From the NCBI GenBank assembly GCA_015179025.1, contig WHUX01000027.1, forward strand, positions 186,001 to 250,000: 64,000 nucleotides of DNA, written 5' to 3'. This DNA is from Terfezia claveryi (taxonomy: Eukaryota; Ascomycota; Pezizomycetes; Pezizales; Pezizaceae). Below, piece by piece: positions 34,601 through 45,088 of the stretch. Each line of letters starts with the position of its first letter. The stretch's first letter is position 1. The position numbers were made by a program, and so were the translations under genes. Below the pieces are notes generated by a model. The model was not told where the DNA came from and did no database searches. It saw only the letters and a program-made list of their open reading frames with translations.

Positions 34601-35064
34601 ATGGCAATATTTCGAACCAGGAACACGTGCAACACTAAGATTGGATTTGTACAAAATACAACAGATATTCGTGGACGTGGGAAGCTGATAATTCAGCGGA
34701 GGCATGGCAGCCGCTATGCGAAGTGTCTAGATTTGGAGGTTGGAGAATTCTGGATCAAGCGAGGTAATCGCAAAAAATTCTTGGGCGCTTATTTCTGACA
34801 AACTACGAGGTCATACGGAATGGTGAAGTGCAGGGAAATGAGCTATCGGTCGACGCTGATGCATTTGTCGATAATGACTTTCATCACCATCTGTGCTTCA
34901 GGCTGGTTGGCGGAGAATCGGACCCTGTAGAACCTCCTGATGGAATCCAACGCAATACCCCCCCCTCCCCGGCGTATGTCGACGCATTGCATAGTCACAT
35001 GCTCCACATGCGCTCTCTCGGTTGGGTAGCCTCTCACCCACGCCGCATAATTAATTCTCACTGA
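34601..35064 (+). CDS. Possible small two-exon gene, unknown function
   Basis: Exon 1 (34601-34763) and exon 2 (34829-35064) join in frame if the 65-nt segment 34764-34828 is an intron (GTAATC donor, ctgac branch-like site, AAG acceptor). The product would be 132 residues: a basic N-terminal half (RGRGKLIIQRRHGSRY) and an acidic, His-containing second half (DADAFVDNDFHHHLCF). A TATA box lies at a suitable distance upstream. The acceptor is not a preferred CAG/TAG, and no paralogue or domain supports it, so this is tentative. Confidence 0.35.
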
Positions 35065-35857
35065 TAGAAGTACTGGGTATTTAAAAAAGGGTAGGCAGTT
35101 TCAGTACTGCCTACACCTCTCCCGTTCCTCATGGCCTTCTTACGGAGACCGAAGAGGGGTATTTTCGGTTTTTTTTTTAAAAAAAAAAAAAAAAACACCT
35201 CCCGTTATACCCCCAGGATCCTCTCCCTTGCACCACAATAAGTCTCTCTATTCCCTTCCAGGACCTCGCCTTGGCTGACATCGGGAGTTGGTTGTGGGTT
35301 TCTTTAGCTTGAGACTATTAGCTTTTTTTAAATTCTTTTTTTGTTGTAAATCAGTACTCGTATTTGGGCTAAGTACCTATTACGAGGCGCGCATCCCCCT
35401 GCGGTACTCTCGTACCCAGACCCTCGGCCTGCGGAGGCAGAGCTGGATGATCCCTCCCCGGGCTGCACCAGCCCTATCCTTCCCTTATTTATTTACAAAG
35501 GTAAGTGAGCATGAAAAATCAATGTAGGTACTTATAGACCTCCGCGTACCATTCCGAGTTATCCCAGATTCCATCCCATCTCCTGTCTTTCACATCCCTA
35601 ACCCTCTCGCGCCTTAAGACGTGTGCTGCATTTTGCGCCTCCCCGCAGACGCTTGTTCGGTTGTTTGCTTTGGATGCGGTTGTTTGCTTTGGTTGCAGCG
35701 GAGCGCGTGCTCCGATATCGATCGCTGGTACGCGAATGCGCAGCTAGGGCCGTAATTACCTTGGCTAATCGCTTGCTGAAATGTAGTGGTCACTTCCTTT
35801 GTTGTGGCATTAGAAGGGGAAGAGGGATTATAAGTTGGTACCTATAGCTCGAGGAAT

Positions 35858-35945
35858 TTCGATCTTTGCTTACGGTAGTCCTGAATCCACTCGGGCTCAC
35901 GGTGGCTCATCATGGTCCACTGAGTTTTTTTTTTTAAAAAAAAAA
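35858..35945 (+). mobile_element. LINE-A tail fragment
   Basis: tcctgaatccactcgggctcacggtggctcatcatgg (in part) followed by an A/T run. Only the last 85 bp of the tail remain. Confidence 0.6.
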
Positions 35946-35949
35946 GCTC

Positions 35950-36700
35950 GTCTGGTTGTGGCCTTTTACGGTCGATCCTTGTATTCTGATTTGCCCTGGC
36001 TGTAGCTGCGTGGAGTAGGCTGTAGCGGAGTTGGTAGCAACAGCCAAAGTGGAGCTCTGTCCTCGGAAAGTAAGTACAAGTAAGTACATTTAAGGCCCTA
36101 ATCCTCATGGTCAAAGTGTTGGTTTCTGGGTTGCCATTGATGGGGACTGCTTCTGCGTCTTCACGCTGTCCTGAATACAGTTTCTGTATCTTCCAGCTGG
36201 GCTCCATTTCCATTGGTTTGGGCAAGGCCAAGCTTATAGTTGTGCCTCTCATTCCGGGCTTGGGCTGTTGGGTATCAGATATTTGTACAAGGGCATAGGT
36301 ATTCGGTTAAATTGCATCCAGAAGAACTTGGTAATCCTTTTATCTCAGTGCGGTTTACTGGCTATGGACCCAGCCTGCTCTGATGTATGACAAGGACCTC
36401 AGACAGGACCCATAGAGCAAGGCATGCTCAAACATAAAGGGCATGTTTTCGGTGTGTTGCGACGCCACCAAGTTTGTTGTCAAGGCCGGTACGAGCACTA
36501 GCACAGCCAAATCTGTGCTTGTGCAACAAGTATAAGCATATATTCTGTAGAAGTCCAACAAACGTCAGGGAAGGCTAATAGGTAACATACCTCGACTCTA
36601 CCAGTAGCCATGCAGTAAGGCATGTTCCACTGAATACGAGGTCTGCAATTTGATCAGCGTCGGTGTGGTACTCGTATCCCACTGTGCTCGCGGCAAGGTG
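35950..36700. other. Intergenic, nothing firm
   Basis: A 136-codon minus-strand frame at 35842-36252 runs partly through the LINE tail and lacks support. Confidence 0.4.
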
Positions 36701-36708
36701 AAGTACAG

Positions 36709-36765
36709 CCGTGTGGGTAGTCTGGCTTTAAGGAGGGGCTAGTGCAAGCCAGACTACCGTGTGGG
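36709..36765. mobile_element. Complete 39-nt mini-element with perfect 9-bp target duplication
   Basis: The element 36718-36756 begins TAGTCTGGCTT and ends AAGCCAGACTA, a perfect 11-bp inverted repeat. Perfect ccgtgtggg copies abut it on both sides. It shows that the family inserts with a 9-bp duplication. Confidence 0.9.
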
Positions 36766-36768
36766 AGG

Positions 36769-36798
36769 GTTCTGAATTAGTCTGGTTGGGTTCTGAAT
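36769..36798. mobile_element. 12-nt footprint of the TAGTCTGG mini-element
   Basis: TAGTCTGGTTGG (36778-36789) lies between two perfect copies of gttctgaat. It begins only four bases after the complete element. Confidence 0.8.
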
Positions 36799-36926
36799 AT
36801 GAGTTAGTCATGTGTATGGAGACCTTATATATGGTATTACTAACACGAAGTGGTTGGATGGCAGTGGTGCTTGTACTTCTGCGGCCTCTTGGCCGTGTCT
36901 AAAGTCTGGTGGCCTTGGGAAATCTA

Positions 36927-36959
36927 GTTACCCTCTAGTCTGGTTGGCACGTTACCCTC
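36927..36959. mobile_element. 15-nt footprint of the TAGTCTGG mini-element
   Basis: TAGTCTGGTTGGCAC (36936-36950) lies between two perfect copies of gttaccctc. Confidence 0.85.
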
Positions 36960-37069
36960 TCCGTTTGCTGGTTTGCCTTGCCAAGCCCCGTGCCACTCCG
37001 CTTCTCAAGCTGATGTGGAGATATAGATGTATACAGATTGGCAAAGCAGGAAATAGGAGTACGGCGAGG

Positions 37070-37163
37070 GGTTGTGCCAACCAGACTAAGATATACTTAG
37101 TCTGGTTGGCATAGTCTGGTTGGCACAACACCCTCGTAGGTATATACCAGACTAGGTATATAC
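37070..37163. mobile_element. Nested mini-element cluster ending in a 7-nt footprint
   Basis: GTTGTGCCAACCAGACTA, then two head-to-tail TAGTCTGGTTGGCA units, then CAGACTA (37148-37154) between two perfect copies of ggtatatac (37139-37147, 37155-37163). Confidence 0.75.
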
Positions 37164-37375
37164 CAATTGTGCCAGTCCGGATGCGAGATCGTGTCATTCA
37201 TGATAGTCTCGTGCCCAGACCCTATTCATGATGGACTCACGTAAGCCGCTCAATCTCGTCTCGGCAAGCCCTTATCGAACAAAATCCAGCAGTCTCGTGG
37301 GCAGCAGTTCGGAAGTGTTAGGGCTACAACCCTGCCCTGTGACGCACCAAAGGCGATTGCTTGGCACCACATAGA

Positions 37376-37382
37376 TATAAAT
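37376..37382 (+). promoter_or_regulatory. TATA box candidate for the repeat-exon gene
   Basis: TATAAAT about 240 bp before the ATG, followed by a C/T-rich leader (ccacccttcccctccacctt), a common fungal promoter arrangement. Confidence 0.4.
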
Positions 37383-37615
37383 CGGTTTCCACAACATTCC
37401 ACCCTTCCCCTCCACCTTCCTCCCGACACAGACAAAACAAACCAAAACACACCGAACTCGAACCCCCCACTGCTTTCTCACAACTCTACAATCTTTCGTC
37501 TGCCCGATCTACCTCCAGATCTAAATCTCTTCTTTCTACAGCTTCTGCTCTCCCCATACTTTCCCTTCGCAAAACACACTCCTCCACGTCGACTGTTTCT
37601 TGAAACAAGTCTCAA

Positions 37616-40600
37616 ATGTCTACTATGCCAGGAGACGGCATTTTACCGTTCGTCCAATACATCCTCCGCATGCGTGCGGATCTGGATAGGATTATCAATG
37701 CGCTTCAGAAGCAAGGTTTGCTCGATGAAATGCCGACGACTCTGTCCCAGACTCCCCAGCAGTCAATGTTTGTTATCCCCACTCCTAGCCTCAGCTATTG
37801 CTAATATTAATGCATCGAACAGTGATACGGGTGCGATGAACATTGAAACTGTCCCAGGCACAATCGAAGCCTCTATCGAAGCCTCTATTAAAGTGGCTGA
37901 ACAGATCGCCCAGGTGTCAATGTTTGTTATCCCCAACTCCTAGCCTCAGCTATTGCTAACATCGGAGCATCGAACAGCGACATGGGTGCGATGAACATGG
38001 AAACTGTCCCAGGCGCAATCGAAGCCTCCGTCAAAGTGGCTGAACAGATCCCCCAGGCGTCAATGTTTGTTATCCGCAACTCCAAGCATCAGCCTATTGC
38101 TAACATCAATGCATCGTATAGCGACGCGGGTGCGATGTCCAAGGAGACTTTCTCAGGTGCAATCGAGGACTCCATTAAGGCCGAACAGAGCCCCGAGCAG
38201 TCAATGTTTGTTATCCCTAACTCCTAGCCTCAGCTATTGCTAACATCGATGCATCGAACAGCAACATGGGTGCGGTCACCATGGAAAGTGTCCCAGGCGC
38301 AATTGAAGCCTCTATTAAAGTGGCTGAACAGATCCCCCAGGGGTCAATGTTTGTTATCCCCAACTCCTAGCCTCAGCTATTGCTAATATCAATGCATCGA
38401 ATAGCGACGCGGGTGCGATGATCAAGGAGACTTTCCCAGGTGCAATCGGGGACTCCATTAAGGCCGAACAGATCCCTGAGCAGTCAATGTTTGTTATACC
38501 CAACTCCTAGCTTTAGCTGTTGCTAACATCAATGCATCGAACAGCAACATGGGTGCGGTCAACAAGGAAACTGTCCCAGGCGCAATCGAAGCCTCCGTTA
38601 AAGTGGCTGAACAGATCTCCCAGGTGTCAATGTTTGTCTCCCCAACTCCTACCTCAGCTATTGCTAATATTAATGCATCGATCAGTGATACGGGTGCGGT
38701 CAACAAGGAAACTATCCCAGGCGCAATCGAAGCCTTCATTAATGTGGTTGAGCCAACCGCTCAGCAGTCACTGTTAGTAGCCCCAACCCGGAGCGTCCTT
38801 CTGAGTGTCTAAGATTTTTACTAATACCAATGCATCTAATAGCTACTCAAGTGATATGAATATCCAGCCTGCCCCTGGCGCAATCAGAGACTCCATTAAA
38901 GTGGCTGAGGAGTTTGTCACTCCATCTGTCCAACAACTCCCCGTTGTAGACGGCGAAATCATTGGAGACCTTGCCATGCCATTGGCTTCGTCTTTGACCA
39001 TTGGCGAGGCTTTTCACTCTCAAACAGAGGCGGTTGATTCTCAAATTGCACTTACCATGGCAAAGAGCAATGCCGCAAATTCAATCAGCGGAATCGGTAT
39101 TACGAACGACAAGTTCAAAATCTTGCCTACTTCGGCTCCCCAACTTGAATCGGCTACTGCGCACTTGCAAATCTTGGAAACAAATAGCACAGTCCCATCT
39201 GGAGCACCTATTGCAGATCAAATGCCATCTGGAGTTGGCTCTTTTACCGCGTCTGGCACTCCGCTTACTGCTTTGCCTCCTTCCATTCAATCTCAAAGCG
39301 CTATGACCAAGGAGCAGATGTTCCTTGAGTCAGAAGAATTCAAGAAGCTACCACCTCATCTGAAGGCGATTCATAGAAAGAAGGCAGCTGAATCACGACA
39401 GGGATCAGGGGATGTGACTCCGCAAAGTGGATCTGTTCCTGGATCTAATGCTTCTTCCCCGGAAATGAAGCCACAGTATCAAACCTCTATGACTAAGGAG
39501 CAAATGTTCCTTGAGTCGGAAGACTTCAAGAAGCTACCACCTCATCTGAAGGCGATTCACAGAAAGAAGGCAGCTGATTCACAACTGGGATCTGGGGATG
39601 TGACTCCGCAAAGTGGATCTGTTTCCGGATCTAATGCTTCTTCCCCGGACATGAAGCCACAGTATCAAACCTCTATGACTAAGGAGCAAATGTTCCTTGA
39701 GTCGGAAGACTTCAAGAAGCTACCACCTCATCTGAAGGCGATTCGCAGAAAGAAGGCAGCTGAATCACAAATGGGATCTGGGGATGTGACTCCGCAAAGT
39801 GGATCTGTTTCCGGATCTAATGCTTCTTCCCCGGACATGAAGCCACAATCTCAAATCGCTATGGCCAAGGAGCAAATGTTTCTTGAATCGGAGGACTTCA
39901 AGAAGCTACCACCTCATCTGAAATCGATTCACAGGAAGAAGGCAGCTGAATCGCAGCCGAGTTCTGGGCCTGCATCTCCGGAAAGAGGATCTGCCTCCGG
40001 ATCTAATATTTCTTCCCCTAACATGGTGCCACATGTCTCCACCTTTCAGGTACAAACACAATCCGCATCGACCACGATTAGAAGAAAATTCCCCACGTTA
40101 CAACTCTATACTCCCCCACACTTGAGAGGTCCAAAGGCGAACATAGCTGACGGTTTGGGGGAGCTGCCATTGGCTAATGCCATTATTTCCCCAACCCCAC
40201 CTGTTCCCGAGTCTAACGGTTCCAGCCTTGGATCCCAGGAGAGAGAGATATCCGACATCGATATTACCAATATCCCTCCACACTTGAGGCATAAGTACTT
40301 CAAGAAAGCGACCCCACCGGAAAAACCTCAACTAACCAAGGTGCCATTGGTAGGTGGCAATGCCTCACCACCTGCTATGGATTCCAATAATCCCACCTCT
40401 AGGTCGTATTTGCGGCCAATTTCCCCACTCACTCTGAATGGACAAACGTCTACCGTGCTTGGGAATGTCTTGGATCCCAATGATTGTCAACCTGGATTAT
40501 CATCTTCCTCTGCATCCTCTATCCAAAAACCCCACAATAGTGGCACTGATTCTAGCGTTAAAGTGGTATCAGCTGCGGTTTACCCTCGTGGTTTCTTCAG

Positions 40601-42296
40601 TCAGCAACCCCCTCCAACAGATGGGCGTCCTGTGAGAACCTTGTGGGAAGAGACCTGTTCCTTCATTATTCCCGAATCCAAGGAACCAAAGAAAGCCCAA
40701 TCGATGTCACCACTGGATGTTCCCTCCACTGATCAGATTGCGAGAGCAGTCGACATCGGTGCGATTTACTCTGCTACTGCCAGGGCGAAACGGACTGGCG
40801 TTGCGGCCGATGATATCGCTGCATTAATTGGAGCACGAGAGCAGTAAGTAGCTTTCTCACACTAAGAACTATTAGACTTTCAGACTGACCTGGTGTTTTG
40901 CAGTGCCAACGAATGGCTTCCGAAATCCTCTCCCGATAGCGATAGCAGTGACACCGCTAGTTCAGTGAGTGATGGGTCAAACCAGAAGAATACCCCTGGA
41001 GATACTTGGCAGGAATTCGTTAAAGACATTAATGGGCCAAACCCACGTCGAGGACGAGATCTGAGGCGGTCACCTGCCAACCAGCTTGCAGCCCAAAAGT
41101 CTTCTCCAACCCAAAAGCCTAGGCCAATTCAGAACTCTAGCCCAGTTCAAAAGTCTACCCCAATTCAAATCTCAACCTCAGTCCAAAAGTTTATCTCAGT
41201 CCAAAAGTCTACCCCAATTGAAAATTCTCATCCAGTTCAGGTGTATGAAGGGAAAGGTTTCCCGTCAGTTGAAGGAAAAGTCTCTGGCACTCCTAAGGGA
41301 TGGGGTGTTGGAACTGCATTGAGCACCATTGTTCCAAAAGCACAAATTCAAAAAACTACCACTTCCATTAACACGCATGCCGCGACTCCCGTTGAACCAA
41401 GCGCCAGTGCCAAATTGGTGCAAAGCATTATCCCCACCATACTTACAGCTCCTAATACAACATCCCCTATCGGAAATGCGGATGTTGTTTTTCCGACTGC
41501 CCCTAACACGGTATCTCGCCAAAAAGCAGCCGATATGGAAATCAATCTAAGAGCTTGCGGAGGTTTGACACAATATCGAACAGTCAATCCCTCTCTTAGA
41601 GATAACCTTGTTATAGATGCTTCCGTCAGGGCCCCGCATAACACGTATCACAAATTTCAATACAACGAACAATCTCATAAAAAGTACCAGAAAAATCAAT
41701 ACAATGGACAATCGTATGAAAAGGAGACTTACCCTTCGATTTCCGGATATGTTCCTGATGCTGTGGATTTTGTTGAAAGAAATCCTATCAATGAACCTAG
41801 TATCGCAGTCACCACCAATGCCAATAGGAACACGAAGCCAACAATAAACCAGGTCGAAAGTGCAGTGTTAATCGAGACAAAGGGAAAATTGGCCACGACT
41901 GCCGCGGTCGTAGCTATATGCAAGTCAAATAATCTAACCCTCAATCCTACGATGCTTATTCGGTCGATTCCATCCTACGATGACAATCACATCGAGGAAA
42001 CCCTGAAACAGAGGCCTCGTGTCCGAATCCCACAGACAGCACCTTTCCCAGCCCCAAAGTTGAATACTCAAGGATATTTTATTGAGTCGCAGGCCCAGCC
42101 TTCACACTTTGCGCGGGTAAACCATATGATGGTGCAGGTACCACCTCATATGAGAGCCCGAGCAAATTTGGAGCACGGATATGTTGACGGTGACTATCAG
42201 TTGGTGAATTCTAATGCTGGGGTTGCAGGACCTAAGCTGGATGGAGCAAATTGGGAGTTTGCTCAAACCAGGGATAGTATGATGGCAGTTGCATAA
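37616..42296 (+). CDS. Ten-exon gene with tandemly duplicated exons, 1386-residue repeat protein
   Basis: Exons: 37616-37767, 37823-37921, 37978-38064, 38122-38205, 38262-38348, 38405-38488, 38545-38631, 38686-38772, 38843-40843, 40904-42296. All nine introns (54-70 nt) are phase 2. Introns 1-7 have a GTTTGT donor, intron 8 GTTAGT, intron 9 GTAAGT; branch sites are gctaac, gctaat, actaat or ctgac. Spliced length is 4161 nt, with no stop before the end. Exon 1 encodes a helical 50-residue N-terminus. Exons 2-8 encode 28-33 residue repeats of the form GAxxxETVPGAIEASIKVAEQ. Exon 9 holds four 62-residue repeats (MTKEQMFLESEDFKKLPPHL), then PPHLR motifs; exon 10 has QKSxPI repeats and a PPHMR. 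The protein is mostly polar and probably disordered, with no known domain, signal peptide or membrane segment. Function unknown. Confidence 0.82.
37768..38842 (+). repeat. Tandem exon-plus-intron repeats of about 140 bp
   Basis: Seven intron-exon units plus a diverged eighth, each starting at caatgtttgtta and containing tcagctattgctaa, gcatcga and gaaactgtcccagg. Exon lengths alternate 87/84 in units 3-6, and unit types alternate (NMGA.../DAGA...), so pairs of units were copied together. Confidence 0.88.
39303..40046 (+). repeat. Four 186-bp coding repeats
   Basis: Units start at ATG codons 39303, 39489, 39675 and 39861, exactly 186 bp (62 codons) apart. Units 2 and 3 are nearly identical; unit 4 is the most diverged in its second half. 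Confidence 0.9.
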
Positions 42297-42299
42297 GTT

Positions 42300-44420
42300 T
42301 CCGTGGAAGCTGTTGGGGTCCTGCTTTATATTTTCTTTCAATATCTTACTCATTTTGAATTCAGTATCTTTTGTTACTTTGGGCAGGATAGGTGACTGCG
42401 GTTAATCAACCAGAGTACCGCTTAAAGGTCAGGTTGCAGTTGTGGGAATCTTTTTCTTTGTGAGGATTGGGTGGATGAATTGGCCCCATGAATTGTGTTG
42501 ATATTTTGTATGTTGTGGTTGGAGGTTATCTTGTTGTGCTATAGGAAACATGAATAAGAGTACTAGCTTCTCGAAAAAAATCACCAAGTACCAAGTGCGT
42601 ACAGTACTGGATTTTGGGTCAACGACACGGAGGTACTTTCCGTGCGAGTGAAATAATTGAAACGTCGGAAGAAATGGAGCAGAGGCACCAACCGCCACCT
42701 TCCTCACAAGACTAGCTGTTTATAAGACCCATTCATCCACGAGTGATACCGCCGAACGCAGTTTTCTCAACTCTTGGAACTTGCGTTGGCTGCAAATGTC
42801 TGGTGCCCATATGCTCGGGCTTGTTCGATGGAAACGAACAGGGCTATTTGTATCTGGGGAGATGGCATGGAGAGGTCTGGTGGAGGAGCCCCACTCAGCC
42901 TGGGGGTGCAGGGAGAGAGCAAGAAGGTATAAACCGGTCGACTGTAATGAGTGAACTGCATGCGGGAATGACTTGGGGAGGAAAATACAGCGACTATATA
43001 TATAGGAGTTCACAACAAGGTTCACATTAACGTCCCGATCATGAGCACGTATGTCGGTAGTAACATTACCCTTTCCAGGTTAGGCGTATGAGACTACCTA
43101 ATACCAGGTGAATAGGATCGATGACGGCAGAGCGAGGACTAGCTTATACCATACATCACTGGTTTTCGATACTTCAGAGCTTAATACATAATAAACTCAA
43201 ATGTTGGGATTGTAGTGTGCTTTTAAATAAGATTTATAGTTTTAAGAATAAATAAGATGTATAGGACTTCTTTATTAAATAAAGCATAGAAGGGGTAAAG
43301 TTGGGTTACTGCTCGCAAAAACTGGCAGGCGTTTCATTGGCCGTAAGATATGTCAGTAGACTGTGAGGGCTTAAATTTTCAAGGGGATTCTAGTTCTTGT
43401 GCATTCTCACATGTTATACATACATGGAGGGGGTCTAAATGAGATCTTCCGTATTATAACTGAACCAAACGCCCACACGATTAATTTAAACCAAATAAGT
43501 TGTGCAACAAGTTCAAAAGCGTATATTATATTTTTGGGCTATTGGGTTGCTTGATATCACTTTCTTTGGATAGAGCTAAGCTTAACATTTACCCTCCCCT
43601 CCCCTTAAAAGTTTACCGTCCCCTCCCCATTAAAATGACTTCGCTGAATTTTAATTACGGTAGATAGGCGTGGTTTTTTGGGGACCCTTCCTTTTGTGCG
43701 TTTAGTTTTTGGTGTGTTTGTGTGTTTGCCTTTGTACGTATGGGGCAGGCTAACTGACCCTGGGGTTGGGGATGCGGTCTCCTGCCATGGGTTAGACCAA
43801 CCATGAATATGAGTAATGAACTACATTTAAAAGCATTTCTAATTTTCTAATAACCAGTGAGACCCCGAGATGACCACTGGCGCCCTTCCCCTCACCACCC
43901 CTGCTTACGTCTCGGTAACCCTCCCCTGCGGACACAGAACTCGCCTCCCACATGCACCCTGCCTCTGTAGTAAGTGACACCTGCGTCTCTGTGACCCCCG
44001 ACACTAAGTAAAACCCTGGATTGAGCAATACCTCACTAATGAGATCTCTACCACACTTAGACATATGGGCTTTGATAGATACGATGCATGAGTGTAATGG
44101 GGAATTCATGGCGGGAAAAGTAAGTCATATATATATAAGTTACCTTGAACTCCCTCTGGCTTTTCCGGTGTTTATATTTTCCAGAATATACAGCCGTTCA
44201 GCCGTACTTGCGTATAGATTTTGCAGTCACTTTCGTCTTGCTTCCGATTGGCTGACTATCAGATTCCTGCACGCTGTATTAGCCTGATATTCCAAGTATA
44301 TAGGAATGGACCCGTCCATTACGGAATTGAAACCAACACAGCAATATCCTGTTCAACGCAACATAGCTGAAGGAGAAGCATTCCGTTTGGCACTTGAGAT
44401 TCGATAGTTCGTCGTTGTAC
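42300..44420. other. 3' flank and intergenic, nothing recognised
   Basis: Gene-free as far as I can see. Dispersed repeat C covers about 43650-43840. Confidence 0.45.
43650..43840 (+). repeat. Dispersed repeat C, copy 2
   Basis: Shares 'ccttccttttgtgcgtt', 'agtttttggtgt', 'cgtatggggcag' with 47690-47800 and 'gccatgggttag...tgaatatgagta' with 9830-9870. Confidence 0.5.
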
Positions 44421-44423
44421 ATG

Positions 44424-44690
44424 TCCGCCGGATCTGGCAGATTAACTTGCCTTGTCCTGAATCCACCTGGGTTTCCGGGTGGCTCATCATGGTCAACTTA
44501 CTGGGACATTTTTTTCTTTTTTTTTAACTACTCGTTACTCTTATTCGGCCCCAGTAGGGGGACCATGAAGAGCCACCGGGAAACCCGGGTGGATTCAGGA
44601 CAAGGAAAGTTAATCTTCCAGGTCCGGAACTTACTGGGACAGCATAGGAGTAATGAGTATAAAAAATAAATAAAAATAAAAATAAAATAT
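44424..44690 (+). mobile_element. LINE-A tail, interrupted by a second LINE-A tail
   Basis: Left part 44424-44508 (ggcagattaacttgcc, ccacctgggtttccgggtgg) and right part from 44641 (gcataggagtaatgagtat plus A-rich end) are one plus-strand tail. They are separated by the minus-strand insert at 44509-44626. Confidence 0.85.
44495..44640 (-). mobile_element. Nested LINE-A tail with 14-bp target duplication
   Basis: The 118-bp insert 44509-44626 begins with a T-run and continues actcttattcggccccagta, ccatgaagagccacc, ggttaatct-like sequence. It is in the opposite orientation to its host. aacttactgggaca flanks it exactly (44495-44508, 44627-44640). Confidence 0.9.
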
Positions 44691-44982
44691 TGTTTTTCAC
44701 AAATACATAGTAATAGACACACCGAGGGGATTTAGGCACTGGTAGAATGATATGTAGATGCCGTCGTAGCATACTGTGTTATGCGAAGAGTATGGCCGGT
44801 TTGGAAGTTCGGCTACCGCTACCCTGATCGTTAATGCCAGTCATGTTAACCCTTGGCACTACCAATCGTACTCACGTGCGCACGTAACTGTGATCGTTAT
44901 AGTAATTATATGGTGATTGTTTGTTGTGGTTGTTGTCAACAGATGACAAAGCGTCACTAGACTCCGCACCATGAGAACTAGG

Positions 44983-44990
44983 TATATAAA
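44983..44990 (+). promoter_or_regulatory. TATA box
   Basis: TATATAAA, 99 bp upstream of the ATG at 45089, with a C/T-rich leader between. Position and leader fit a fungal polymerase II promoter. Confidence 0.6.
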
Positions 44991-45088
44991 CCACTTGGCC
45001 CCACTCTGTGGTCCTTTCCTTCTTTCCTCTCCAGTGTTCTCACTACCCCCTCATTGCCTCCATACCCCCCTGCTTCAAACTCGTTTCA

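Noticed and set aside
35842..36252. 136-codon minus-strand gene
   Set aside because: It runs through a LINE-A tail and lacks any motif.
37768..38842. Frameshifted dead repeats or programmed frameshifting
   Set aside because: Splicing with consistent fungal signals restores the frame in every unit, which is simpler.
38805..40847. A 680-residue protein starting at 38805
   Set aside because: The codon at 38805 is GTG inside an intron (38773-38842). The real frame enters from the upstream exon at 38843.
40893..42296. A separate 467-residue gene starting at 40893
   Set aside because: It begins with GTG inside a clear 60-nt intron (GTAAGT...CTGAC...GCAG). The frame joins exon 9, so it is exon 10 of the same gene.
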